A DNA stretch of 64,000 bases from Candidatus Bathyarchaeia archaeon (GTDB taxonomy: Archaea; Thermoproteota; Bathyarchaeia; Bathyarchaeales; DTEX01): the NCBI GenBank assembly GCA_038882715.1, contig JAVZNR010000006.1:59406-123405 (forward strand), in the 5' to 3' direction. The position numbers and the translations under genes are program-made. The notes beneath the pieces are model-generated. The model saw nothing but the letters and a program-made list of their open reading frames with translations, ran no database searches and had not been told where the DNA came from. Positions 9,601 to 19,700 of the stretch are shown one piece after another (within the stretch, counting starts at the first letter, position 1; each line of letters starts with the position of its first letter).

Positions 9601-9821
9601 TGGAGAACTATCTTTAGAAACCATGTTGATGATCGTTGAGTCTTACCCGGTACCATGATTCTTGTTCTAAACGTGAATAATCTATTAGGGGCTGTCTCAA
9701 CAACCACGGGCAGCATGATGTCTCCGCCATCGCCGGAAGACCATTTCAGAACAGGAACGATTCTTACTATAGATGACGCCATTATGTCGAAGACTCTTCT
9801 CTCAAAATCCCACAGATGCAT
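6666..9821 (-). CDS. GH38 family alpha-mannosidase
   Basis: A 1051-residue retaining alpha-mannosidase of glycoside hydrolase family 38. The catalytic domain begins near residue 270 with the zinc site GHSHIDAAW (His273/His275, Asp277). The nucleophile is Asp387 in GWIPDSFGFAGSLPQ. Downstream are FNQFHDVIPGSSI, the second zinc/active-site block, and a long C-terminal beta-sandwich region typical of GH38. An N-terminal beta domain of about 130 residues precedes the catalytic part. No signal peptide is visible, so the enzyme is probably cytoplasmic and trims imported mannosides. ATG at 9821 follows GGTGGT at good spacing. The length is normal for archaeal and bacterial members. It ends about 40 bases from the convergent PIG-L gene. 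Confidence 0.92.
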   Translation of the reverse strand: MHLWDFERRVFDIMASSIVRIVPVLKWSSGDGGDIMLPVVVETAPNRLFTFRTRIMVPGKTQRSSTWFLKIVLQGNALLKVDGKSYGGIDEAHTYVPIEPGEHEIELRISPRTMFGFHRWYMGFENAYLVEVEWNIIRLGLWLLALLSYMEHLSKDDPVRRDMEALLYDIMSDVRVVPAVWQITLLISMLYERPLAQYFNRVDLRNPYGDYLYLSGVYGLGILKGYLREPDANYTSIGDAVSISRRIEGRLLDGLEKISEKHGKNGLIFIAGHSHIDAAWLWPRSETIEKTLRTFSTIVRLAKEYPSFTFVQSSAQYYEWVEKLDPELFEEIRRLIMEGRWVIVGGMWVESDVQLVDGESLARQFLYGQRYFLSRFGRMPRIGWIPDSFGFAGSLPQIMRKSGIEVFVTHKVVWNDTNEFPLHSFIWRGVDGTEIPVQILVTSYNESLTPASINRYWSIYKNKDVAPFLIYSYGYGDGGGGPTREMLEYVDLINGMPRIPRVAHFNENEYVETLRKHLEKLPTWSGELYVEVHRGTYTTNLPVKEYMARAETAIREYESIASIAEILKLSRYNREEIYELWKLILFNQFHDVIPGSSIKEVYDDALNDLLKVVESSSKAFAGIAKSIVSRSRSTSRGAAIFNVLPWRRRGIVKIDRGLGALEGSECQEDADGYYLYVEAPSTGYRFYKYARQKACGASEGVRVYEQQDGIVMENEHLSLKIDWNGNISSLRLKREGLEILSAPSNRLVAHPDRPGRWDAWDVTDEFLIRGEDLKIIEKPIVVASGPLVARVDVTRGVGSSAIRQSIYLYKDSPVVEVKNRIMWREKSLLVKVWFETSLKSRRAIYDIPYGVIERSSLRETSWDRARFEVPAVRWAELYDDRAGLAIISPSRHGYSAVENRIALSLIRSPVHPNPWSDLGEFETTYYVYPHVGDYGEANVFKVVQEKLFGLKVVEDVESAEQEVSLLSIEPEAIVFGAFKKSEDGQGYVIRLFNPHRETKWVTMRFTVPLSKAIETNIIETETYGELRVESGNTLRIEMKPLEIKTIKICLE

Positions 9822-9900
9822 ATTAGCACCACCCTATAGAATAAGGATTTCAAGTCTTCAAATATAAAAAATTTGGTAGGCGCCAGAGATCCAAACTTTT

Positions 9901-10138
<238 letters not shown>

Positions 10139-10308
10139 AGCCCTCTATTTTTCCGATCTTTATAATTTTTAAATCTCCTATATTTCATTTACGTTTTCTA
10201 ATTCAAGCCAAACTTATATCTGCAGGAAAAACTTAAACCCTCTTTGCGCGGCCGCATACAGTTCTTTGTCTCGCTGGCTGGCGAGTTTCTAAGATCACAC
10301 TATAAACA

Positions 10309-11736
10309 CTATAATCTTAATCTTCTCCTTTTACGGAGAGCGAGCCATAGAAAGGCAGCTAAGATGCTTGTGCCTAGAGCCCCTACTATAATCAACATCC
10401 ATGGGATTTCGGGCGATGAGGTTAATCTAAGCTTAACGCTGTACTCTAGGTTTGCGGATTGAATTGGAGGAATGCAGATCCCGAAGGAATATAGGCCTTG
10501 GTTTGGTGGAAGCAATGGTCTATGAGCCATCATTAAAAGAGAATTTTTGTTTGAGGATAGCAGGTGGAATCCCGGCTGCAATTGTATTAATTCGTCTTCC
10601 TCAAGCCTTAGCCTTGCTCCATCCAAATCGACGATGGTCTCTTCTGCAACGAATAGGTAGGCTTCGCTCTCTTCGGGAATATAGAGGGGAGCTGTTTGAC
10701 CAGCTTTGATTACTAGGCATACTAGTCCACCCCCTATATAGTTGGATTTGAATGGATGCCCGTAGCTTAAATGCATCACCGTGATTGGGTTATCGCTTTC
10801 AATGAATATTAAAGATGGTTTAATCTTTAGGGAATAGTTGTTTCCCGACGGAACCTCAAATTCATCATACGGTCTTTTATACTCTAGATCCATTATCTTA
10901 ACTTTAGTGTCCTTTAAGGGGTTCACCACTAGAAACTGCCATTCCTGCCAAACCTCTCCGGGCTTGGCTTCGGCGCGCCCCACAAAGGTTTTTCCGACAA
11001 AACCTCCCTCAAGCGAGGGGAAGAAGACCGATCTAGACCCTGAGAAAGATTGGAGCATAACCATGCCGGTCGAGGCGATTCTATAAGTCTTAAACTGCGT
11101 AACCTCAAGAAGATTTTTAACGTCGCCAGCCTTCAGGCTGTATTTCGCTGCTTCCACGCCGTTTTCGCTGAGCAGTTTTACCTCGCAGTCCTCTAAGGCA
11201 TATAAGTAGTAGCTTGATCCTACTTTCCCCTGAATGGCTTGAAAGATGAATTCTTTACCGATAAAGCCTCCATCCGTAGATGCCCAGAACGTGCTTACCG
11301 CATCGTTTCCCACCTCAACACCTTCTCCGCCAGCCAACACCACTGTTACCGGTTTTGAGGAGACTATCTTAAAGAAGGAGCCATTCTGGATCTTAAAGAC
11401 CCGCTTCTCCAACCTATTCACCCAAAAATCTTCCTTTAAAAATGGGCCGGGGAAAAGAAAAATCTTCACGTTTGTCTCATTATGGTTTCCCAGTATCGTT
11501 AGCTCCGCCTCCGTCCTTACAGATCTTTCGTCAAGATAAAATTCTCTGCCTAGAATCTCTCCACCAACTATTTTCTCAGGCCGATAAATATAGATTTTTG
11601 ATGGAACAAAGCCAAAATAAATGTACTCGTTGTTCATCTCGCCCTTAGCATATGAGCCTAACAGGCTCGGTAATATTGACGATAGCAGTAGAAAGCATAG
11701 AAGCGTATATAAAGCACTGTTTTTTCTTGAAAGCAT
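10309..11736 (-). CDS. Membrane-anchored surface protein, IgGFc-binding-like repeats (paralog 1)
   Basis: About 475 residues with an N-terminal signal peptide (hydrophobic LYTLLCFLLLSSILPSLL), an all-beta ectodomain and one C-terminal transmembrane helix followed by an Arg-rich tail (RKRRRLRL). The ectodomain repeats two units: phrases of the type FFKIVSSKPVTVVLAGG lead to DGGFIGKEFIF and EGGFVGKTF, with YALEDCEVKLL between. This resembles the IgGFc-binding protein N-terminal domain; the resemblance is from memory and not tested. ATG at 11736 is chosen over GTG 11745 because GGGTGAG then sits five bases upstream. It is the first of three tandem paralogs, ten bases downstream of paralog 2, so co-transcription is likely. 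The function is probably binding extracellular ligand near the adjacent OPT-like transporters (inference). Confidence 0.75.
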   Translation of the reverse strand: MLSRKNSALYTLLCFLLLSSILPSLLGSYAKGEMNNEYIYFGFVPSKIYIYRPEKIVGGEILGREFYLDERSVRTEAELTILGNHNETNVKIFLFPGPFLKEDFWVNRLEKRVFKIQNGSFFKIVSSKPVTVVLAGGEGVEVGNDAVSTFWASTDGGFIGKEFIFQAIQGKVGSSYYLYALEDCEVKLLSENGVEAAKYSLKAGDVKNLLEVTQFKTYRIASTGMVMLQSFSGSRSVFFPSLEGGFVGKTFVGRAEAKPGEVWQEWQFLVVNPLKDTKVKIMDLEYKRPYDEFEVPSGNNYSLKIKPSLIFIESDNPITVMHLSYGHPFKSNYIGGGLVCLVIKAGQTAPLYIPEESEAYLFVAEETIVDLDGARLRLEEDELIQLQPGFHLLSSNKNSLLMMAHRPLLPPNQGLYSFGICIPPIQSANLEYSVKLRLTSSPEIPWMLIIVGALGTSILAAFLWLALRKRRRLRL

Positions 11737-11746
11737 AATGCTCACC

Positions 11747-13210
11747 CTATAACCTTATTCTCCTCCTAATAAATAAAAGCGTTAAGACGCCGAGGACGCC
11801 GAGAACCGCTGCAACAGCTATGATCATGTAGTTCAAGTTAAGTCCTGAAATCCCTTCTTCAGGCAGTTTCACCCTAAAATCGCTTGGCGTAAGCCCGATA
11901 ACTTCAGCTGCTGGCAGCGCCTCAGCAAAACCTAGTAAACCTCGATGCTCAGTTAAGTCAACCACTTGAATTATTATTTTTCCAGTAGATTCAACCTCAT
12001 GTATTCCAGGCTCCAATCTTAAAAAATCATCGGTGGACAAACTGAAGCTTAAACCGTCAATTATTAAAACGCAGTCCTCGGCGGCGAATATGAATGATTC
12101 GCCCTCCGGAACATATATGACGGCTTTTTCACCCGCTTTCAGTCCCGCTATGGATAAGCCGCCTTCAACCGTGCTATTACTTAAGTAGAGGATCGTTACA
12201 GGGTTCTCTGCAACGAGCACGTAGCATGCTGTCTCGAAGGTTATCTCGGCTAGGTCGTTGGTCTGCATCGTGATCGCGGACTTAGATGGGGCTATAAATT
12301 CTTTAACCCATCTTCTCGCGCTGAGATCAAAAACCCTAATCTTGCATTCCTCAAGACTTGAAAGGAAAGTGTAGCTGCGAAAAGCCCATTCACCTCTGCC
12401 GCCAAGTCTCTTTTCACCACTCCCATAAAAGATTCTACCTACGAAGCCTCCCTCAACCGAGGGAATAAAGCATGATTCGGCAAAGGAGAATGCTGACACC
12501 ATAATGTAGCCGGTGGAGCTAACATGGTATACTGTTCCATTTGCTGGAGAAAACTTAACAACGGTATTTGCGGGAGCATTAAACTCCTTAAATAGCGACC
12601 CATCAGACCTGTAGATTTTAATCTCGGAGTCTTCTAGACTGAAAATTCTATATGGTGTAAAGGTGAATTCGCCTAATGTTGCTGGAAATATGAATTCTTT
12701 ACCCACATAGCTGCCTTTGACGCTGGGGTAATATGTGCTAACGTCGGCATTGTAGGTGTCCGCAATAACTCTGTTGAGGAAGGCTCCACCCTTAAGAACA
12801 ACCGTAACAAATTTATCTGAAACTAGTTTAAAGAATGTTCCGTTCGGTATAGGGATCGCCTTAAGCTCAAACCTGTTTACCGAGAATTCTTCCATGAGCT
12901 GTTTCTCAGGAAGCCTGTATAGCCAGCATCTGGTTCCATCATAGTTTCCAGTAACAAGTAAATCACCATGCTTTCGCACGTAGAGGATCTCTGACTCGTT
13001 AATTGGTGGTCTCCTTGTGAGAACCCCTAATTCATCTTCCGGCCGATTCGGGTTGAAACAATATATTCTAGAGGGGACAAAACCATAGTAGGTATAGTGA
13101 GCCTGCTCATTATAGCTGCTTCCTCTAATAGAATTACTGACGCTTAAGGTGGATGAGAAAACAGCGATTAGTAAAGATAAGATAATCACGATTATTTTAT
13201 GTAAATTCAT
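11747..13210 (-). CDS. Membrane-anchored surface protein, IgGFc-binding-like repeats (paralog 2)
   Basis: 487 residues with the same plan as its downstream neighbour: a signal peptide (IIVIILSLLIAVFSSTL), the opening signature YYGFVPSRIYCFNP, and beta units containing FFKLVSDKFVTVVLKGG. Then come GSYVGKEFIFPA, IFSLEDSEIKIY and PSVEGGFVGRIF, and a C-terminal helix followed by RRRIRL. The ectodomain ends with the family's FAAEDCVLIIDG and FLRLEPGIHEVES segments. The N-terminal part is longer than in paralog 1. No C-terminal sorting motif of the PEF or PGF type is present, so anchoring is by the transmembrane helix alone. It ends ten bases before the paralog 1 start. Confidence 0.75.
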   Translation of the reverse strand: MNLHKIIVIILSLLIAVFSSTLSVSNSIRGSSYNEQAHYTYYGFVPSRIYCFNPNRPEDELGVLTRRPPINESEILYVRKHGDLLVTGNYDGTRCWLYRLPEKQLMEEFSVNRFELKAIPIPNGTFFKLVSDKFVTVVLKGGAFLNRVIADTYNADVSTYYPSVKGSYVGKEFIFPATLGEFTFTPYRIFSLEDSEIKIYRSDGSLFKEFNAPANTVVKFSPANGTVYHVSSTGYIMVSAFSFAESCFIPSVEGGFVGRIFYGSGEKRLGGRGEWAFRSYTFLSSLEECKIRVFDLSARRWVKEFIAPSKSAITMQTNDLAEITFETACYVLVAENPVTILYLSNSTVEGGLSIAGLKAGEKAVIYVPEGESFIFAAEDCVLIIDGLSFSLSTDDFLRLEPGIHEVESTGKIIIQVVDLTEHRGLLGFAEALPAAEVIGLTPSDFRVKLPEEGISGLNLNYMIIAVAAVLGVLGVLTLLFIRRRIRL

Positions 13211-13325
13211 TTACCACAGCATCCCCGTGGAAAATCTAGAGATCCTGGAATAAAAATATTGTGTTACTAGGACGGTTTCCATAGCCTCCATGAGAGGGCA
13301 AATAAGAGTGTGGGAGAGGCTACTT

Positions 13326-14771
13326 TCACTTTGAATATAGGCGACGTTTAGCCAAAATGTAACCGATGGAGGCAACGATTATTGCTGCTGCAACGCCAAT
13401 ATATATGTAGATTGCGCTCACCGGGGAGCCTTCCTGCTCAATTGGAGATATGCTAATGTTTGTGCTTAATCCAACCGTTTGAATACAGGGTACTACAGCT
13501 CCGAAACTTGAGATTCCTTGAAATTGTGGGAAAAGTGGCCAGTGTACGATCTGGATAATTAAGGTTTTGTCTGACGAGATTTTGTTGACGCCGGGGTTTG
13601 TTAAGCAGAAGAAGCTGTCGGCTCTAATATTTATAGTGGCATCGTTTATATTGACGAGGGAATCTTCATACGCGAAGATATAGGCTTCAACCGTGGAGTT
13701 TTGAGGTAAATATATTAAGGCTTCTTCATTAGCTCTAACTGCCATGAACGTAACGCCTGCACCATAAGCCCAGCTATAGGATCTAGCCAGACTCCCGTTA
13801 TGCGCAAAAATAACGGTTATCGGCTCGCTACTCTCTATCATTATTTCATTCGCGTTAGGTTTCACTGTGGCACCTTCACCTCCCTTAACCTCAATCTCGC
13901 TCAGTTTCCGCCTATACTCAACATCCCATATCGACACCTTAGCGTTTTTTTGAGACAATATTTTGAAGCCATATTCCTCAACGGTATCCCACGTGGTTAT
14001 GGAGGATGAGAAGAAATATCTTCCTACAAAGCCTCCTTCAGCCGAGGGCACCTGAAAGCTAAAGCTGCCGGGTCCTCCACATTGCATAATTACATGGCCT
14101 GTTGACTTAACCCTGTAGGCTTTGAACGGTTTTAAGGATAAGCCCTTATATGTATAAGCCTTAAGCCTAAAGGATTCTTCAGCGCCATCTTCGCATGTAA
14201 CCGTGATCTCAGAATCCTCTAGAGCCAGTATTCTGTATGGTGTTCCAGTCAATCCCTGAGAAGCAATAAATATGAATTCTTTACCCACATAACGGCCATC
14301 TATCGAGGTTAGAAAGGTGTTGGGGGTAGGCCCCATACTCATTTCTGGACTTAACTCTTTTCCGCCGACATTGCCGCCTAAAATCATGGTTGTGACTGGA
14401 TTATTCGACACTACTTTAAACCTGGTTCCATTAGCAACTTTAACAAAAAATTTTTCCATGAAATTCAGTCTAGCCTCAGCGATAAGATCGCCATCATCTA
14501 ACGTGTAAACTTTCACATTGGTATCGTCTTGGAGAGCTATTATCGCTATGAGGGCGGATCTCGCTACCGATAGAGGATCTATTTCAAAGCCTGCTGTGGG
14601 ATCGATTGCCCCGTGGAGTGGTCGACTCGGCTCCGCGAAATATATTCTGCTGGGTATAACACCGTAATAGACATATTCTTCATGCTGCTTTTCATTAACC
14701 TGCACAATTTGCGGAGAGAAAAAAGCAGTTAACAGTAGGAGACAAAAAATCGCGATTGCTCGATAAGGCAT
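13326..14771 (-). CDS. Membrane-anchored surface protein, IgGFc-binding-like repeats (paralog 3)
   Basis: 481 residues: a signal peptide, then YYGVIPSRIYFAEPSRP, two beta units (GRYVGKEFIFIASQG and EGGFVGRYFFSS), ALEDSEITVTC, a C-terminal transmembrane helix and the tail KRRLYSK. It is clearly closer to paralog 4 (21410-22870) than to paralogs 1 and 2. The two share SPEM/SPDM followed by a GP(T/I)P segment, SQGL and PYRILALEDSE in the same order. They flank the first M28-FtsX/OPT pair, which suggests local duplication. GGGTGG five bases before ATG supports the start. A gap of about 96 bases separates it from the upstream OPT-like gene. Confidence 0.75.
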   Translation of the reverse strand: MPYRAIAIFCLLLLTAFFSPQIVQVNEKQHEEYVYYGVIPSRIYFAEPSRPLHGAIDPTAGFEIDPLSVARSALIAIIALQDDTNVKVYTLDDGDLIAEARLNFMEKFFVKVANGTRFKVVSNNPVTTMILGGNVGGKELSPEMSMGPTPNTFLTSIDGRYVGKEFIFIASQGLTGTPYRILALEDSEITVTCEDGAEESFRLKAYTYKGLSLKPFKAYRVKSTGHVIMQCGGPGSFSFQVPSAEGGFVGRYFFSSSITTWDTVEEYGFKILSQKNAKVSIWDVEYRRKLSEIEVKGGEGATVKPNANEIMIESSEPITVIFAHNGSLARSYSWAYGAGVTFMAVRANEEALIYLPQNSTVEAYIFAYEDSLVNINDATINIRADSFFCLTNPGVNKISSDKTLIIQIVHWPLFPQFQGISSFGAVVPCIQTVGLSTNISISPIEQEGSPVSAIYIYIGVAAAIIVASIGYILAKRRLYSK

Positions 14772-14867
14772 TTAATCCACCCTAACTTAGTCTAAAACTT
14801 AACCTGCTTAAATACTTTGTTTTTTGACAACCATTTCTTATGTGCTTATGTATGCGTTTCAGCAAGT

Positions 14868-16745
14868 TTAATATGGTTTCAGCCAGATAGATCTACCTAA
14901 GAGAGCCATTATTGAAAGTATCGTTGAGACTATTCCATCTCCAATAGTTATACCCACATACACGAAGCCTCTGTTTGAATCCCAAAAGCGTTGACCCGCA
15001 AACCTCCTTATTGCTAGGGAGGTTAAGGAGCCCGCAAACTGCGCTAGCGTTAAATAGGGCGCCTGCAGCATTCCCATCATCATTACAACCGGGGCTGAGG
15101 GGAAGCGGAAAACTATGTCGGAAATAACGCATAGCGCTGCTGAAAGCCCAAAGCCCGTCAGTATCCAGTCCCTCCTAAAGAGGTAGCCGGTCCACAGCCA
15201 TGATTGCCAGCGCCAGAAGTTCATTGCCTCAACGGGCCAGCCGGATATTGTGTAGGGGTAGGCCCAGCCGGGTATAGGGTTCAAATGCCAGAAGACTGAG
15301 GCCCATAATGCTCCACCACTAACCCCTAAACCTATAACAATAAGATAGATCCTTAAGTATTCTTTTTCATCCATACCAATAACCTGAGCCATTTTAAGCT
15401 GTTGAGCTACGCCTGAGCCCCCAGCAAATAGAACCATTTCCGGCGGAATAAACCATGCGTCGAGACCTTTATAACCGCTAAAGTATATGAGCGTCTCCCG
15501 CAGGTAGGGTACGCTGAAACCTATTGTGACACCCGCGGAATGTGTTTGCAGTAGGGTTATCAGGAGGGAGAGCCCTATCGTGAAGAGGAGGAGGATCCAT
15601 ACTGGAAAACCGGGCACAAGAATCTTTATGATGATGACGGATAGCCCCGACATCAATAAGTATAGTGCCAACAGGCGTTTGCTGCCCAATAATCTTTCGG
15701 AGGATTTGCTAACAGTCCTCCCGATCCCGGTGAAAACTCTTAACACCGTTTTATATCTTAAGATTAAGGGTATGGTTGCGGCAGCTACGCCCCATCCTAT
15801 GGTGAAGCTGTTCCAGAAGTAAACCGTTGATCTCTGATACAGCCAGAGGATCCCTTGGCCCGGAACCCATCTGCTCTCATCTGGCCATAAATTATTTATC
15901 GTGATTAAATGAGTGCCGATAAAATAGAGTCCAAGGGAGGCGATGAACTGTAATAATGTAACCTTTACTGGGAGAATGAAGCCGACGAGATATGGGATGA
16001 GATCCGTTGTAAATGAGAATGAGCTGCCGGGGAAAGCTGTCTCTATGATGCTCGTGAAGTCGAGGAGTATTCTTGGAAATAAAGTTACGCCCAGTATTGA
16101 CGTGAGGCCATAAGTTATAAAACCATAGGTTATCCCAGCTATTATCGATAAAACAATAATTCTTAATCCGCTCTCTTCTCGCCTGCCCAGCACGCTCATC
16201 GTCATAGCATCCCATGACGCTAAAGGAAACTCGAGCTTTTCCTCCTCAACATACAGCCTGAACGCTAGAAGCCCAAGTAGAAAGTTTGTTACGCCAACTA
16301 ATATGACGGGAACACATACGTTGACGAATATGGGTAACGCCCATGCCGGGTCAAGAAAAGTTCTATTCAGCATCGATCTAACAGCGTCAGATCCCAGAGG
16401 CGAGAAGAAAGGCGGTATTTCACTTTGCCGACCAAACAGCTCTGCGATTTCAGAATTCGCGAAATATTGATTACGCAAGAGATATGCGAAGAAGTATCCC
16501 ATGGTCATTAACCCAACGTATTCGAAGATTCTTATGGTGAATATTTCTTTGGGGTTGAGCGGTGAACCCAGCAGCCTTGTTAATCCAACCCACACTAGGA
16601 TGACAGCCCAGCTCGTTAGAGGTAAACCCCACAGCCCATTAACAAGCCAATTATACACTATCGCTGGCTGCACGACGAAAACTATGAAGAGAAGGGCCAT
16701 TAAAGAACGCCAAGTTAAACCCTTAATCTCTTCTTTCTCCCTCAA
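14868..16745 (-). CDS. OPT-like polytopic membrane transporter, A-type (cassette 1)
   Basis: 625 residues, almost entirely hydrophobic, with a dozen or more predicted membrane segments. The cytosolic loop motif VEEEKLEFPLASWDA (LEFP at 171-174) matches the conserved L-x-FP motif of oligopeptide transporter (OPT) superfamily proteins. These import short peptides, metal chelates or related solutes by proton coupling. It shares with the other two A-type proteins an N-terminal GLTWRSLMALLF-like segment and a C-terminal GRSIW-x-x-PY ending. The A-type gene directly follows an M28-FtsX fusion in every cassette. Here its TTG start overlaps the fusion's 3' end by 23 bases, so the two are translationally linked. 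Substrate is unknown; peptides or glycopeptides are the best guess. Confidence 0.72.
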   Translation of the reverse strand: MREKEEIKGLTWRSLMALLFIVFVVQPAIVYNWLVNGLWGLPLTSWAVILVWVGLTRLLGSPLNPKEIFTIRIFEYVGLMTMGYFFAYLLRNQYFANSEIAELFGRQSEIPPFFSPLGSDAVRSMLNRTFLDPAWALPIFVNVCVPVILVGVTNFLLGLLAFRLYVEEEKLEFPLASWDAMTMSVLGRREESGLRIIVLSIIAGITYGFITYGLTSILGVTLFPRILLDFTSIIETAFPGSSFSFTTDLIPYLVGFILPVKVTLLQFIASLGLYFIGTHLITINNLWPDESRWVPGQGILWLYQRSTVYFWNSFTIGWGVAAATIPLILRYKTVLRVFTGIGRTVSKSSERLLGSKRLLALYLLMSGLSVIIIKILVPGFPVWILLLFTIGLSLLITLLQTHSAGVTIGFSVPYLRETLIYFSGYKGLDAWFIPPEMVLFAGGSGVAQQLKMAQVIGMDEKEYLRIYLIVIGLGVSGGALWASVFWHLNPIPGWAYPYTISGWPVEAMNFWRWQSWLWTGYLFRRDWILTGFGLSAALCVISDIVFRFPSAPVVMMMGMLQAPYLTLAQFAGSLTSLAIRRFAGQRFWDSNRGFVYVGITIGDGIVSTILSIMALLGRSIWLKPY

Positions 16746-19700
16746 AACCTATTTCACCCCACCTCTTTAATCCTCTCTTAATATACTCGCTCTTTTTCTC
16801 GGGTGAAAGCGCCCTCCAGAGAAGGAACTGCTTACGCAGCTCATTGAATAGCGCTCTGTTTGAGGCGATCCATAAGCCTTCGACGCCTGAAACCCTCTCT
16901 ATGTGGACCTCAAAACTATATCTGTCGGGAGCAACTTTCCTAGAAACAATACCTATGTCTTGAATTATGCCCGCGTCAAATGGAGATAGCTGAAGCCTTG
17001 TAACCAAAATTTTCCTCTCATCTTTGTCAACTAACTCTATGGGTTTTAGAAGCATGAATAAGCCTGTTCTCTCAGATGATGATGTTTCAAGGAACTCGCT
17101 GAGAAAAGCTAAGACTCCAATGTTTTCTTCTAGAGTTGCGTTGAACGGGAAGCTTACGCTCCACTGGTTTCCGACAGGTCTACTTTCAATCCTCCACTTT
17201 CTTAGCAGGGATGGGGTTGCCAGTCTTGACGCTTTCATAACCGGGTAGATCGAAGATAAAACTGTTGCTAAGATAATTATGCCTATGACTATTATCAGAA
17301 CTCCGGATGATACGTTGGGCAGCAACCCTTCAGGATATAGGCCCAGATTCCATATTATGTACGTGGTTCCAGCGCCTATGATGTAGCCGAGGAAACTTCC
17401 CATGAAAGCTAGGACGACGCTCTCCATGATAAATATCGCTCCAATATGCCGCGGGGAAAGCCCAATTGTGCTTAAAGTTGCTATCTCCCTCACCCTTTCA
17501 TAAACTGAGCTAAGCATTACTGATAGCAGCGTAAAAGACGACAACAATAGCGGGACAATCATGTTTTCAACCCCGCCAAGCGAATAGATATCTCTTCCCC
17601 CAACCTTTCTCGAGGAATCGTTATTCTCAAAGCCGTAGAAGACATCGAAGTGTAGGATAAGCGACATTTCAAGGGATGTTTTCCAAAGATCGTCCTCCTT
17701 TAAAGACGACGAAGAGATAACTAGAGATATCACGTTTGGTTGAGCATTAAAGTATTCTTTCGCCAACTCGAATGGAATTATTATTAGGTTAGATAAACTA
17801 AGGAAAGTAGGTGTTCTTGCCAGAGCTGCGACCGTAGGGTCAGGGGGAGTTACGGCGCTCTGATCTAAGTCTTTAGATAAGATAGCGTAACCCATTTCAT
17901 CGTCAAGTATACCGGTGACGGTCAACGGTATGCCATAGAGCCTTATTTGCGTGCCCGGCTTAATCTCCACGTTAAGATCTTTGCTTAACGCGTTTGCAAC
18001 TTCCCTGCCAACTAGCATGGTGGTTGTAGCGTTTGGTATAGAGGGTATTCCTCCGGGCAAAAGCGCTGCCGACAGCCTTTCCATTTCCTCGCCGCTTATG
18101 GCGAGTATCCCCCTTATCGTGGAGTACTTAGGGTTCCACGCTATAAGCATTTTTTGTCCTGGCGGGTAAATCCATGCTCTCGGGTTAACTTGAACGTTAT
18201 AAACCCCTTTTGAAACTATGTTGCGAATGCCTAGTAAGTAGATCTCTGATATTGGTCTCTCCATAACGTCTGGAAATGATCTTTTAATCAGTATGCCAGT
18301 GTATGGAGGTGACCCTAACGACGCGCTATACATGTAGACCATGACGCCCATCGTGGTGAAGAGAGTCATTGCACAGACAGTTATGATTACTGTTGCCAGA
18401 GCCAAAGAAGATCTAAGGGGTCTCTTTTTCAAGTTCTCTAGCCCCATGGATAGAGAAGCGAAGATTAGACTTCCTCTCTCAATATCCGTTCTATGAAGAC
18501 CCAGTATGGATTCACTTATAGACTTGATTGTTGAGTTAAACTCGTTCACAACAACGTATAGTAGAAGGAAGGAGAAGAGAATAATGGAAAGCCCTATTAT
18601 AACCATCCACACATTTGTTGATATAACGTAACCCGGATGAACCGCAGCAAGCGCCAAATTAACAACCAAAAATAGGGCGAATACTATTAATGTTCCTTTT
18701 ATGCCAACCCACCTTCTCGTGATCAACCTGCTTAAAAGGATCACAAACATTACGGATAGAAAGAAGAAGAAGGAGGCTGTGTTCACGGTATCATATATTA
18801 GTACGAAGGATGAGCCATAGGCCTCTAACGCATATTGCCAGCAAGCAATCGAGTAAGAATAGAATTCACCTCTATTTCCACTCCTCAACGCTTCTTCAGC
18901 CAGCTTCTTAAACTCATACATTTTATCTAGATACAGGAATAAGCGGGGGTTAGCTGACATCTTACTCATTAAGAGGCCGGCTCTACCGTGAGCTAAGTAA
19001 AACATGTCTCTGGAGGCATCGAAAAGCGTAAGGATTACGGTCTCTCCATGCCTAGCCCTGTAGCCTCTGCCTTCAGGGTAATTTTCTGAAGCATTGTTTA
19101 ATACTGCTAGGATCCCGCTTTGGCTTCTCACTATGATCTCGGATAATGTATCGGGTTTAACGAAAACCATAGCTTCAGGCCACGGAGCTAAGGTGTCTCT
19201 CCACACATGCCAGCTGTGGGAAATGAAGTTGTATACTTCGACGCTGAGCGCTGAGGGATCTTGAATATTTGAAACATCCAGCAGCCCTAAAATCGCTATG
19301 GAAGCGCATTCAAAAACTGGCACATATCTAAACCCATGCGTAATATATACGCTGAAGGCTCTGGCTATTTCACCGCTCTGAGCCAAGTAGCCGAGCCCTG
19401 CCGCTGTAGGTGTTATTGCTGGGGCAGCTAGAGCCGACGCCTGTCCGAAGAGACCACCGTATTTAACTTTCCCCGTGCCAAATGGCCCTGTATCCGTCGC
19501 ATACAATATTTTGCCCGTCTCAGGATTAATAATGTAGGCTTGAACATCTATGCCGGTATAGGGCTTAATTCCCTTTAAGACGACTTTTCCCTCTGAGTCA
19601 GGTTTAACAATAAAGGTGAAGCCTAAAGGAGTCCCCAATAGACCTGCTTGCGCAACTTGACCCGGGCTAGCTATTGGGGGCGCAGCGAATAGTCCAGCCA

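Noticed and set aside
10270..10285. Hairpin CTCGC...GCGAG after surface paralog 1
   Set aside because: Only a 5-bp stem with no following T-run on the transcribed strand; not enough to call a terminator.
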